This document shows positions 55,449-63,553 of a DNA stretch of 64,000 nucleotides, piece by piece (positions within the stretch are counted from its first letter, which is position 1; each line of letters opens with the position of its first letter). Source of the stretch: Vibrio sp. SCSIO 43136 (GTDB lineage Bacteria; Pseudomonadota; Gammaproteobacteria; Enterobacterales; Vibrionaceae); contig NZ_CP071849.1 of the NCBI RefSeq assembly GCF_023716565.1, positions 1,426,001 through 1,490,000 of the forward strand, written 5' to 3'. The position numbers and the translations under genes were made by a program. The notes below the pieces were generated by a model, which ran no database searches, was not told the DNA's origin, and saw nothing but the letters and a program-made list of their open reading frames with translations.

Positions 55449-56126
55449 ATGATTTACATGCTAGACACTGCAGATCGCAACGCTATTCGTAAAGCGGTAG
55501 ACCTGTACCCACTTGCGGGCGTAACCACGAACCCATCGATCATTGCTAAAGAAAATCGCCCGCTAAAAGAAATCCTTTTAGATATTCGTGAGTGCATTGG
55601 CGAAGAGCGTATGCTGCACGCTCAAGTGATGGGTAAAGATGCTGAAACCATGCTCGAAGAAGCCAAAGCGCTGAAGGCTTTCGATAACAACATCATCGTT
55701 AAAGTCCCCGCAACGCCTCAAGGCATTAAAGCCATGAAGTTGATCAGTGCCGAAGGTATTCGTATCACTGCCACGGCCATTCTAACCCCACAACAAGCAC
55801 TGATGGCTGCTGTTGCAGGTGCTGAGTTCCTTGCACCATATGTAAACCGTTTAGACAATATTTGCAGCGACGGTGTCAACGTGGCAGCAGAAATGGCGGC
55901 ATTGATTGATACCTATAATCTGGATGCCAAAGTTCTAGGCGCTTCATTTAAGAATGTTCAACAAGTGCATCAACTGGCGTTGGCTGGCGCACATTCTGTC
56001 ACTATTGCACCGGATGTCTTCGACCAATTACTCATGCACCCACTGACAGATTCTGGCGTGGCTGGATTTGTCAGCGACTGGGAAAGTGTTTACGGCAAAG
56101 ACACGAACGTTTTAGATGTCTTGTAA
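55449..56126 (+). CDS. fsa: fructose-6-phosphate aldolase (FSA, transaldolase family)
   Basis: 225 residues (family usual about 220). MIYMLDTADRNAIRKAVDLYPLAGVTTNPSI is the N-terminal signature, Schiff-base Lys85 is in NIIVKVPATP, and GASFKNVQQVHQLALAGAHSVTI is characteristic of FSA. FsaA/FsaB split fructose-6-phosphate, or 1-deoxyfructose-6-phosphate in the PflD/YbiW pathway, to glyceraldehyde-3-phosphate and a hydroxyketone. Its place just after the glycyl radical and SDR genes supports that role here. RBS TAGGAG precedes the ATG. Confidence 0.92.
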   Translation: MIYMLDTADRNAIRKAVDLYPLAGVTTNPSIIAKENRPLKEILLDIRECIGEERMLHAQVMGKDAETMLEEAKALKAFDNNIIVKVPATPQGIKAMKLISAEGIRITATAILTPQQALMAAVAGAEFLAPYVNRLDNICSDGVNVAAEMAALIDTYNLDAKVLGASFKNVQQVHQLALAGAHSVTIAPDVFDQLLMHPLTDSGVAGFVSDWESVYGKDTNVLDVL

Positions 56127-56190
56127 TGTGATCTCGCTTGGGTTTCTACCTGAGATGAGCCAACAAATATCGTAATACGTTTACAATTCA

Positions 56191-56222
56191 GGGCGTGTTG
56201 ACTGTTAGGTTAACGCGCCCTT
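56191..56222 (+). terminator. hairpin between fsa and the second EIIB gene
   Basis: GGGCGTGTT at 56191-56199 pairs with AACGCGCCC at 56212-56220 (one G-T pair), followed by TT. It probably reduces read-through into the second EIIB gene. Confidence 0.55.
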
Positions 56223-56248
56223 AGACGTTGAAAATAATAGAGCTGTAT

Positions 56249-56584
56249 ATGAATATCGTTGGAGTCACCGCCTGTATTAGCGGTGTAGCACACACCTACA
56301 TGGCTGCTGAAGCACTAGAAAAGATGTGCAAGAAAGCAGGACATAAAATATCCGTTGAAACCCAAGGCGCTTTAGGTAGTGAGAATCAGCTTGACCCTAA
56401 CGAAATAGACCAAGCCGATGTCGCAGTAATTATTGCTGACATCAATATTGAAGGTGAACAGCGCTTCGAGCACACACGTGTCGTCCGTTGCTCGATTGCC
56501 CATTTTCTGCGTAATGATAGTGAAGTGATGCAGGCCATCGAAAAAGCTCGTTTCTCCCCTCCTAACTCAGAGATTGTACTTTAA
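56249..56584 (+). CDS. frwD: second PTS EIIB-like protein (FrwD-like)
   Basis: 111 residues from ATG 56249; an in-frame TTG at 56228 would add seven residues. The active-site motif is VTACISGVAHTYMAAEA, with Ile in place of the usual Pro after Cys9. VETQGALGSENQ and ADVAVIIADINI are standard. In E. coli a second EIIB (FrwD) similarly follows the pflDC genes and precedes the AraC gene yijO; here the AraC gene is also next. The protein may fine-tune or replace FrwB phosphotransfer. Confidence 0.82.
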   Translation: MNIVGVTACISGVAHTYMAAEALEKMCKKAGHKISVETQGALGSENQLDPNEIDQADVAVIIADINIEGEQRFEHTRVVRCSIAHFLRNDSEVMQAIEKARFSPPNSEIVL

Positions 56585-56585
56585 C

Positions 56586-57461
56586 CTAATCCCTCTCACT
56601 GCTTGCCACACTCGAACTTAAATACTGCGCACGATACTCCGATGGGGATCGTGCGGTTTGGTTTCTAAACACCCGACAAAAATAGTTACTGTCTTTAAAG
56701 CCACAACGATGGGCAACCTCTTTCACCTTCATATCGTATTCAATTAAAAGGTATTTCGCTCGCTCCAAACGCACATGATTCAAGTATTCATTGAACTTAA
56801 GCTTGCCTTCTTTTTGGAACAGTTGTGACAAATAGTTCGGTGAAACATAAAAATGCTCGGCAACCGACTCCCGAGTCAAAGGCTCTTGATAGTTTTGCTC
56901 TAAATGTTCCCGCACCGCCTCAAACAGTGCGTGGCTTTTAGATGGCGTTTCTACCGGACGTTCCATCAAATCTATGATGTGGCTTAGTAACGAGCTCACC
57001 AAAAGTTGCTTGGTATCGTGAGCATCAGGTTGTTTCAACAGCTCTTCAATGGCATTCAGAATAAAGGTTCCGGTACGAGGTCCTCGACGAAGCACGCTTT
57101 CCTTAATCGCTGCGTCATATTTTTCCCCATCCCAACTCAGCAAACTCATACCAAAGCTCTGTTTACCCGCCATCACACTCAATGTCACTACGGGTTTATC
57201 CCATATTGGTTTGTTCCAACTTTCTGCGGGCAAGTAAAGCACTCCCCCTTGTTTGAGCGTATGGCGAGTGTCAACACCTGTGCTATTACCTATTTCCATC
57301 TCTTGCTCGCCAATCAACACCATTTCTAAGCGTGGGAAATGGACTTGATACGCCAAGGGAGGCGGTTTGGGCAGGTTGCCCGCAAAATAAACATCGCTAA
57401 TTACAGATGTTTCCTTAGCGTAGTGTTCTAGGGCGTCAAGAAGGTAAGACTTGTCTAGCAT
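56586..57461 (-). CDS. AraC family transcriptional regulator (YijO-like position)
   Basis: 291 residues. A cupin-like sensor domain (about 20-150: VYFAGNLPKPPPL, LEMVLIGEQEMEIG, GGVLYLPAESWNKP) precedes the AraC double helix-turn-helix (about 190-285: YQEPLTRESVAEHFYVSPNYLSQLF, AHRCGFKDSNYFCRVFR). Its gene ends 1 bp from the stop of the second EIIB gene in convergent orientation. The same gene order (FrwD, then YijO) occurs in E. coli, so it is the likely regulator of the PTS-glycyl radical locus. Confidence 0.85.
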   Translation of the reverse strand: MLDKSYLLDALEHYAKETSVISDVYFAGNLPKPPPLAYQVHFPRLEMVLIGEQEMEIGNSTGVDTRHTLKQGGVLYLPAESWNKPIWDKPVVTLSVMAGKQSFGMSLLSWDGEKYDAAIKESVLRRGPRTGTFILNAIEELLKQPDAHDTKQLLVSSLLSHIIDLMERPVETPSKSHALFEAVREHLEQNYQEPLTRESVAEHFYVSPNYLSQLFQKEGKLKFNEYLNHVRLERAKYLLIEYDMKVKEVAHRCGFKDSNYFCRVFRNQTARSPSEYRAQYLSSSVASSERD

Positions 57462-57703
57462 GATGGAAAAACCCGATGTTAAGCGTGCAAAGATTAGCAG
57501 TGTTGTTGTACAACTTTATCCTTTATAGGACTTAGGCGATAAATAACAACAGAACATTCGTAGAATATAGACCAAGTCACACTTTGCTCATCACTCAACA
57601 AAAATCCAGTATTTCGAACATTTCCCCTACTTAAACTCTGGCCTTGGTTGGGTAAGTTTGTAGTTGTGATTAACAAAACTATAACAGCCCAAAAGGTAAC
57701 CCT

Positions 57704-58483
57704 ATGTCTCAACACACCCAACAAGATAGCCAATTCTATTTGAATGCGCTCGGCGCTGATATTCCCCTCCCGGACAAGATGAAGCACGAGCTCGATACGC
57801 TTGGTTTTACCGTTGTTCACAATGTAATTGACCCTGACTGGCTTGAAGAAATGCGTCGCACATTCGACATGCTTGTCGAGCGTGAAGGTGACAACCTTGC
57901 CATCGAACACCATCAAGAAGAGACCGTGACACGCATCGCTAACTTGATCAACAAAGGCACAGTATGGGAAAAAGTGTGGGCCCATCCGCTGGCACTTGCG
58001 GCCTGCAAACACATTTTTGGAGGCGAGTTTAAGATCTCAAGCCTAAATGGACGTGAAGCGCACCCAGACGGTGGTCACCAGCCGCTGCACGCTGACTGGA
58101 AAAAGCCTCGCCCAGACTTCCCCAAGGTACATTTGGTCAACTCCATTTGGGCAATTGATGACCTGACCCGAGAAAATGGTGCACCACGTATTATTCCTAC
58201 TACACACCTGCGTCCAGAACTTCCTGAAGAAGTGTTGGATGACGTAGAAGGCCCGCACCCAGACGAGATTTACCTAGAGTGCCCCGCAGGAAGCATCATG
58301 CTGTTTAATGCACACACTTGGCACGGTGGAACCACCAACTACCTTGGCACTCGCCGCCGCGTCCTGCACGGTTTGTATATCGCTCGTGAAGACCAAGCGC
58401 AGCAAGACCAACAGAAGTGGATTACGCAGCACACCGCAAGTCGCTTAACACCCGCACAAAAGTGGCTTTTAGAAGTGCAGTAA
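57704..58483 (+). CDS. phytanoyl-CoA dioxygenase (PhyH) family protein
   Basis: 259 residues with the PhyH Fe(II)/2-oxoglutarate core: the H-x-D iron ligands in QPLHADWKKP (H-A-D), LTRENGAPRIIPTTH, CPAGSIMLFNAHTWHGGTTNY (distal His) and the LHGLYIARED region. The family hydroxylates a wide range of substrates using oxygen and 2-oxoglutarate. It is followed after 55 bp by manA on the same strand. Its link to the neighbouring anaerobic pathway, if any, is unclear. AAGG precedes the ATG. Confidence 0.87.
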   Translation: MSQHTQQDSQFYLNALGADIPLPDKMKHELDTLGFTVVHNVIDPDWLEEMRRTFDMLVEREGDNLAIEHHQEETVTRIANLINKGTVWEKVWAHPLALAACKHIFGGEFKISSLNGREAHPDGGHQPLHADWKKPRPDFPKVHLVNSIWAIDDLTRENGAPRIIPTTHLRPELPEEVLDDVEGPHPDEIYLECPAGSIMLFNAHTWHGGTTNYLGTRRRVLHGLYIAREDQAQQDQQKWITQHTASRLTPAQKWLLEVQ

Positions 58484-58485
58484 TT

Positions 58486-58503
58486 AAGGCTTATCCAAGC
58501 CTT
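58486..58503 (+). other. hairpin between the PhyH-like gene and manA
   Basis: AAGGCTT at 58486-58492 pairs with AAGCCTT at 58497-58503; a similar element (AGGCTT) recurs just downstream before the manA ribosome site. Without a T tract it may be an attenuator or stabiliser. Confidence 0.35.
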
Positions 58504-58538
58504 CCTTGGGAGGCTTCTATCTAACTAAGAGGCTTCCC

Positions 58539-59726
58539 ATGACCATCTACAAGCTTGAAAACGTCATTCAAAATTACCCTTGGGGAAGTACCACTTCTCT
58601 GAATCAGCTATTCGGTATCGCCAATCCAAATCAAGAGCCTCAAGCTGAGATTTGGATGGGGGCGCACCCAAATGGATGCTCCAAAACAGCTGTGGGCGGC
58701 GAGAGCTTGGATAGCCTAGTTGCGGAGCACAAAAGTGACGTATTGGGTCAATATACCGAGCTAAGGTATGGAGAGTTGCCTTATTTGATGAAGGTTCTTG
58801 CGGCGAGTGCTCCGCTATCAATCCAAGTACACCCGAATAAAAAGCAGGCAAGAGAGGGATTTGATAGAGAAAATAGGGCGGGTATCGCCCTTAATGCAGC
58901 CCATCGCAACTACAAAGACCCTAACCACAAACCCGAGCTGGTGTATGCGCTAACTTTCTATCAAGCGTTAAACGGCTTTCGACCAATCGAGCAAATCCTT
59001 GCGCTATTTGAGGAAGCGAATATCGAACAGCTCAAAGCGCATGTCGATTACCTACGCCAGCATCCCAATGAAGTCGGTCTCAAACAGCTCTTTGAGACCA
59101 TTTTACGATTAGAAGATAACGACAAAGCCGACGCACTCACCTCGTTTAGACGTGCAATTAACACGCCTGCCAGAAATCATCTCTCCAGAGAGGCCTTTTC
59201 ATGCGCTCAACAGTTACTGGCTCGTTACCCTGAAGACATTGGTGTTTTTGCTCCGCTGATACTCAACACTGTCGAATTAGCTCCCGGCGAGGCGATGTTT
59301 TTGCACGCACAAACACCCCACGCCTATTTGTCAGGTACTGGCTTAGAAATCATGGCTAGCTCAGACAATGTTCTACGAGCAGGATTAACCAATAAACACA
59401 TAGATATTGATGATTTACTTGCCAACACCAAGTTTGTATCGATTGCGCCCACAGAGCTTCGACTCGCACCGGTCCACAAATCCGGGCGACGCTGTTATCC
59501 AGTGCCTGTGGACGATTTTGGGTTTGAGATTGTAAGCGTGGCAGATGTCGATGAGAGCCATTACCCAAGAAGCGCTGAGATCTTGTTTTGTGTTGATGGG
59601 CATACCACCTTGACCACGAAACACCAGACCCTTGAGCTATCAAAAGGTGACTCAGTCTTTATCACTCAAGACACTCGATGTTATCAGTTTCGTGGTGAAG
59701 GCGTGTTTGCGAGAGCGTTCAACTAA
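58539..59726 (+). CDS. manA: mannose-6-phosphate isomerase, class I
   Basis: 395 residues from ATG 58539, which follows AGAGG; an in-frame codon at 58506 is less likely. The type I PMI signature is present: YPWGSTTSLNQLFGI, EIWMGAHPNG, PYLMKVLAASAPLSIQVHPNK (zinc ligands), NHKPELVYAL and HAYLSGTGLEIMASSDNVLRAGLTNKHI. It interconverts mannose-6-phosphate and fructose-6-phosphate with zinc. Here it could process a mannose-related phosphate from the PTS locus. Confidence 0.92.
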   Translation: MTIYKLENVIQNYPWGSTTSLNQLFGIANPNQEPQAEIWMGAHPNGCSKTAVGGESLDSLVAEHKSDVLGQYTELRYGELPYLMKVLAASAPLSIQVHPNKKQAREGFDRENRAGIALNAAHRNYKDPNHKPELVYALTFYQALNGFRPIEQILALFEEANIEQLKAHVDYLRQHPNEVGLKQLFETILRLEDNDKADALTSFRRAINTPARNHLSREAFSCAQQLLARYPEDIGVFAPLILNTVELAPGEAMFLHAQTPHAYLSGTGLEIMASSDNVLRAGLTNKHIDIDDLLANTKFVSIAPTELRLAPVHKSGRRCYPVPVDDFGFEIVSVADVDESHYPRSAEILFCVDGHTTLTTKHQTLELSKGDSVFITQDTRCYQFRGEGVFARAFN

Positions 59727-59755
59727 CGCTCTCACCTGATGATATTTAGTGAAGT

Positions 59756-60688
59756 TTAGCGATTGCGGGCGACAAACATCTTCAACGTGCGCACGCTCAA
59801 ATAGCCAATAAACACGTTCGCAGCGATGAATACCGGGATCGCTAGCACTTGGGCAGACTGAACGCCTGCCAGAGCGAGTTTTAGTCCACTCACTGTTGCA
59901 GCAGCAATACCGAAAGTATAGGCCCAGTAAGAAGGTGAGAATGGCTGTGAGCCCAACCATTTACCTAAACGAATACCGAGTAAAAGCTGATAAAGCCCAT
60001 ATCCCCACAAGATAAGCACCCAGTGATCACCGCTACCCGGATTAATCGATAACCAAGCCATTGCGCATACTACAGGTGGAGCAAACTGTATTCCTAGCAA
60101 AGGTCGCTGCATGGCTGGCAACTCCTGCGACATCCACAGTCGCTTGATGATAAGTGACTCCAGCGCTAACCACGAGAAAAAGCCTGCGCCTAAAAACAGC
60201 CATGCCCAATCGGGTTGCCCTAAAGATCCCAGCGCAGCAGCACTGGTAAAATTACCAGCCACGGTCGGCAAATAAAGCGTCGGCACGGAATCTAGGTTAC
60301 TGCGCCCTCCTTTCCACATCGATCCGTTATGCCACAAAGAGAAACACAGGTGCCAAACAATGCCTGAGATGGTTAACAACCAAGCGAGCTTTGTCGAATA
60401 TGGTACTACGGCCAGCACAATCAGTAGCGTTGATACCCCAAGCAGCGCCGGGGTACTGCCTTGCACTGGATGACGAAATTCCTCCACAACCAAAGCAGGC
60501 CGTTTAATGGCTTGTACCATGTAGCCCACCAACAACATGAGCCAAACCAGAGTCGCAACCGCAAGCAAGCTCTCACCAATCCATACGGGCATTTGCCACA
60601 GTGATACCGCTACACGCCATGCTTGCCCTAATCCAGACAACCCTAAAACAATGCCAAAATAAGAGGCAGGAATATTCACGTTTGGCAT
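59756..60688 (-). CDS. TehA/SLAC1-type (TDT family) transporter
   Basis: 310 residues, nearly all hydrophobic, with about ten membrane segments as in TehA. Characteristic parts are MPNVNIPASYFGIVLGLSGLGQAW at the N-terminus and TLYLPTVAGNFTSAAALGSLG in the middle (the phenylalanine-containing pore region FF/SW). Family members are anion channels or exporters (chloride, nitrate, tellurite-linked). It is divergent from the ArsC-ArsR fusion gene with 201 bp between, suggesting that the fusion controls it. Confidence 0.82.
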   Translation of the reverse strand: MPNVNIPASYFGIVLGLSGLGQAWRVAVSLWQMPVWIGESLLAVATLVWLMLLVGYMVQAIKRPALVVEEFRHPVQGSTPALLGVSTLLIVLAVVPYSTKLAWLLTISGIVWHLCFSLWHNGSMWKGGRSNLDSVPTLYLPTVAGNFTSAAALGSLGQPDWAWLFLGAGFFSWLALESLIIKRLWMSQELPAMQRPLLGIQFAPPVVCAMAWLSINPGSGDHWVLILWGYGLYQLLLGIRLGKWLGSQPFSPSYWAYTFGIAAATVSGLKLALAGVQSAQVLAIPVFIAANVFIGYLSVRTLKMFVARNR

Positions 60689-60889
60689 GCATTACTCATA
60701 TCAATAGAAAGACAATTTATATAATAGTCAAAAACCTAGAGTAAAAGATTGACGCCAAGCAACAAGCTACAAAAGCTAGTGAATATTGGCCTTTGCGAGC
60801 CTTTTGCTTTGAAGGCGAGATTAATACGACATCCAATTGAATCCCCCCAGCGCATCTTGTACTATCGCAGCGCAATCTAGGGGAAATTT

Positions 60890-61645
60890 ATGAAAAAGCG
60901 CATTTTATTTATCTGTACTGGCAACTCGGCACGCTCGCAGTTAGCTCAGGCCGTAGTCAATCGCCACTATGGTAAAGACTTTGAAGCCTTCAGCGCAGGT
61001 AGCTCCCCAAAAGATGTTGACCCACGCACACTAGAAACACTAAGCGCACATGGTTACTCAACAGAAGGCATCTATAGCAAGTCTCTATCTGAGTTTGATG
61101 ACCAAGAATTTGATTTCATGATCACCTTGTGCTCCTCAGCCAAATCCGAGTGCGGCTTGCTAGAAAACACCAAACAGGCGCTTTCTTGGGATATATCCCC
61201 TCCAAAGTTCAAAGAAATTGACGATAGCTTTGCTTTTACTCTCAAAGAGCTAGAGAAGCGCATTCGTCTGTTCTCACTCGTTCATAGCCCTGAACCACAA
61301 GATCGTTTGGACGTGACCATCTTTAACAAATGCATGTCCGATAACACTCGTTTGATGATTTCAGCCATGCTGCACATTGAAAAGGAGCTGAGCGTTGGTG
61401 AATTGTGTGATGCGCTACAACAATCACAGCCTAAGATTTCACGCGCTTTAGCCTACCTGCGAAATGTAGGTATCTTGAATGATAGACGCCAAGGCTTGTG
61501 GGTGTTTTACTCGATATCTAAAACCTTACCAGACTGGGCACTGACTATGCTTGACCAAATGGTCGTGGCAAAACACATACCCTTACAAGCAACCATCAAG
61601 CTGTTGAACGCCAGTAACCGTCCAGATATCGACCACTCGAAATAA
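60890..61645 (+). CDS. ArsC (LMW-PTPase)-ArsR fusion protein
   Basis: 251 residues from ATG 60890 (AGGGGA upstream). The N-terminal part (1-135) is a low-molecular-weight tyrosine phosphatase / arsenate reductase domain with the P-loop CTGNSARS and LCSSAKSEC. The C-terminal ~100 residues are an ArsR-type winged helix (MISAMLHIEKELSVGELCDALQQSQPKISRALAYLRNVGIL, WVFYSIS). No N-terminal metal-binding cysteine pair typical of free-standing ArsR is evident. It probably senses arsenate or a related oxyanion. The known E. coli arrangement keeps these as separate proteins. Confidence 0.85.
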   Translation: MKKRILFICTGNSARSQLAQAVVNRHYGKDFEAFSAGSSPKDVDPRTLETLSAHGYSTEGIYSKSLSEFDDQEFDFMITLCSSAKSECGLLENTKQALSWDISPPKFKEIDDSFAFTLKELEKRIRLFSLVHSPEPQDRLDVTIFNKCMSDNTRLMISAMLHIEKELSVGELCDALQQSQPKISRALAYLRNVGILNDRRQGLWVFYSISKTLPDWALTMLDQMVVAKHIPLQATIKLLNASNRPDIDHSK

Positions 61646-61650
61646 GTGGA

Positions 61651-61676
61651 AAACGGCAGTGGTTTCACCGCCGTTT
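61651..61676. terminator. hairpin between convergent ArsC-ArsR and ABC-F genes
   Basis: AAACGGC at 61651-61657 and GCCGTTT at 61670-61676, with an inner GTG/CAC, followed on the + side by a short T-containing stretch. It serves both convergent genes. Confidence 0.75.
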
Positions 61677-61697
61677 ACTTCCTGACTGTTTTGGTTC

Positions 61698-63269
61698 CTA
61701 GATAAGATCAACGTATTTACTGACCCCAGACTCTTGTACAAAATCTTGGTCATGACTGACCAAAATAAAGCTTCCTGCATACTGTTTTAACGCTTCTGCC
61801 AGCTGCTGCTTCGAGCTGAGATCGAGATGATTGTCAGGCTCATCCAGTAGCAATAAAGGTTTGGTGGGTTGGTGACTGACCACTAACATTGCAAGCTTCA
61901 TTTTCTCCCCTCCACTCAACTGAGCCACACTACGGTGCACACTGTCACGACGAAACCCAATCCCTGCGAGCAAGGTCCTCGCTTCACTAAGGTTCAAGCT
62001 TTTACACTGTAAACTAAGCGTCTCTAACAAACTCATCTTCAGATCTAACAAGCCAAAATGCTGATCCAAATAACACACTGGTGTGTTAATTCGGCATTGC
62101 CCTGATTTCAGCTCGAGTTCACCCAACAAAACTTTGAGTAGCGTCGACTTTCCTTGCCCGTTACTTGCTCGCAAATGGAGTTTTTCGCCACCCTTGACCA
62201 TGAGATTGATTGGCAAGTCACTTCCATAAGGCAATACTGCCTCAAGCATAGTAACCAAACGTTTTGAACGACCTTGCTCACCTGCGAGGTAAATAGACTG
62301 CGACTTCAACTGCTCTTGGCGAGCTTTCAAAGCACTCGCTTTATTTTGTAGTAACTCTCGCCGACCTTGCTCGTTTTTCTTGCGATTGGATGCCGATAAC
62401 TCGGCGCTATCACGCATTCCATCGAGTAAGATCTTCGGTTGATCACCACTTCTCCTCATCGCTTTGCCCTGACTGGCACGCTGCTCGGCTTTTTCACGAT
62501 TCTTTTGTGCTTGAACTTCCAATTGCTTCTGCTGCTTCACAACGCTATTTACTTGGCGCTCAACCGCTAAAACCTCCTGCTGTTTCTGCTCGGCATAGAA
62601 GTCATAATTGCCGCCATACTGCGTCAACCCAAGCGTGTTTAGCTCCCATATCTGCTCCATCTCTCGCAGTAATGATCGGTCATGACTGACCAGTAAAATC
62701 TGCCCATCATAAGTGCGCATTTTTTCAATCAGCCACTGTTTGCCCTGCGCATCCAAATGGTTAGAGGGTTCATCGAGCAGAAAAACATCAACCTCAAGAT
62801 TAAATAGTTGATGAAGCTGAAGCTTGGCCAGTTGACCCCCACTAAGTGAAGCGCAGGGAAAATTCAGTTCGCTGGGTAAACCGAGCGTCGATAGCAGATC
62901 ACTAAGCTCTTCTCTGAGTGTCCAGTTCCCTTCCGCTAGCTCAAACCATTGAGGATCGCTTGAGCCTGACTCAACCTCAACCAGCGCTTTAAGCACTAAA
63001 TCGACGCCGAGATACTCGGCAATAGTCATACCGCTATTAAGTAAGCTAGAAGGAAGTTGACTGTAGCTGGCTATCGAGCCATGCACCGTCAATGTGCCAG
63101 AGCTAGGGCTTTTCTCCTGGGTCATCAGTGATAAAAGCAACGACTTACCACAACCATTACGGCCGACTAAACCTGTGCGCTTGGCAGTTAGGGCAAAACT
63201 GAGATCAGAGAAAATCGTTTCACCGTTGTCAAATTGCTGCCCGATAGATTTCGCTTGAATAATTGGCAT
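61698..63269 (-). CDS. ABC-F family ATPase
   Basis: 523 residues from ATG 63269 (AGGAGG upstream). Two ABC domains in tandem without membrane segments: Walker A in GLVGRNGCGKS and ASNGQGKSTLL, signatures ASLSGGQ and AQLSGGEK, and Walker B DEPSNHLD and DEPDNHLD. A charged linker (about 240-320: QKQQEVLAVERQVNSVVKQQKQ) joins them, as in ABC-F ribosome-associated proteins. Members act in translation, ribosome rescue or antibiotic protection rather than transport. Which subgroup this is (Uup, YheS, YbiT or other) I cannot tell. Confidence 0.88.
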   Translation of the reverse strand: MPIIQAKSIGQQFDNGETIFSDLSFALTAKRTGLVGRNGCGKSLLLSLMTQEKSPSSGTLTVHGSIASYSQLPSSLLNSGMTIAEYLGVDLVLKALVEVESGSSDPQWFELAEGNWTLREELSDLLSTLGLPSELNFPCASLSGGQLAKLQLHQLFNLEVDVFLLDEPSNHLDAQGKQWLIEKMRTYDGQILLVSHDRSLLREMEQIWELNTLGLTQYGGNYDFYAEQKQQEVLAVERQVNSVVKQQKQLEVQAQKNREKAEQRASQGKAMRRSGDQPKILLDGMRDSAELSASNRKKNEQGRRELLQNKASALKARQEQLKSQSIYLAGEQGRSKRLVTMLEAVLPYGSDLPINLMVKGGEKLHLRASNGQGKSTLLKVLLGELELKSGQCRINTPVCYLDQHFGLLDLKMSLLETLSLQCKSLNLSEARTLLAGIGFRRDSVHRSVAQLSGGEKMKLAMLVVSHQPTKPLLLLDEPDNHLDLSSKQQLAEALKQYAGSFILVSHDQDFVQESGVSKYVDLI

Positions 63270-63553
63270 GATGCCTCCTGTGCTACAGGGGCATAGACGC
63301 AGCCACGCATAGATAGATAAACGCCAGTTGCGTTTCAATCAATATAGAAAAGGTGTGCGACAGCACGAGATAAGCTACGCCTACTAACCCTGTGAATCCA
63401 AATAAAATGTAAGAAAATGGAATACAGGACTTAGTTGTTCATATTGGCGTAGTCTCCTAGAGAAGTGATGGGGAGATATTACGCCTCGCATACGCATGCC
63501 GCAAGAGAAGTATTAATTTTTAAACAATTTGTGTTAGCTGGCTCATGCATCAT

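Noticed and set aside
57494..58012. 172-codon antisense frame over the PhyH-type gene start
   Set aside because: Overlaps a well-supported gene on the other strand and has no recognisable domain.
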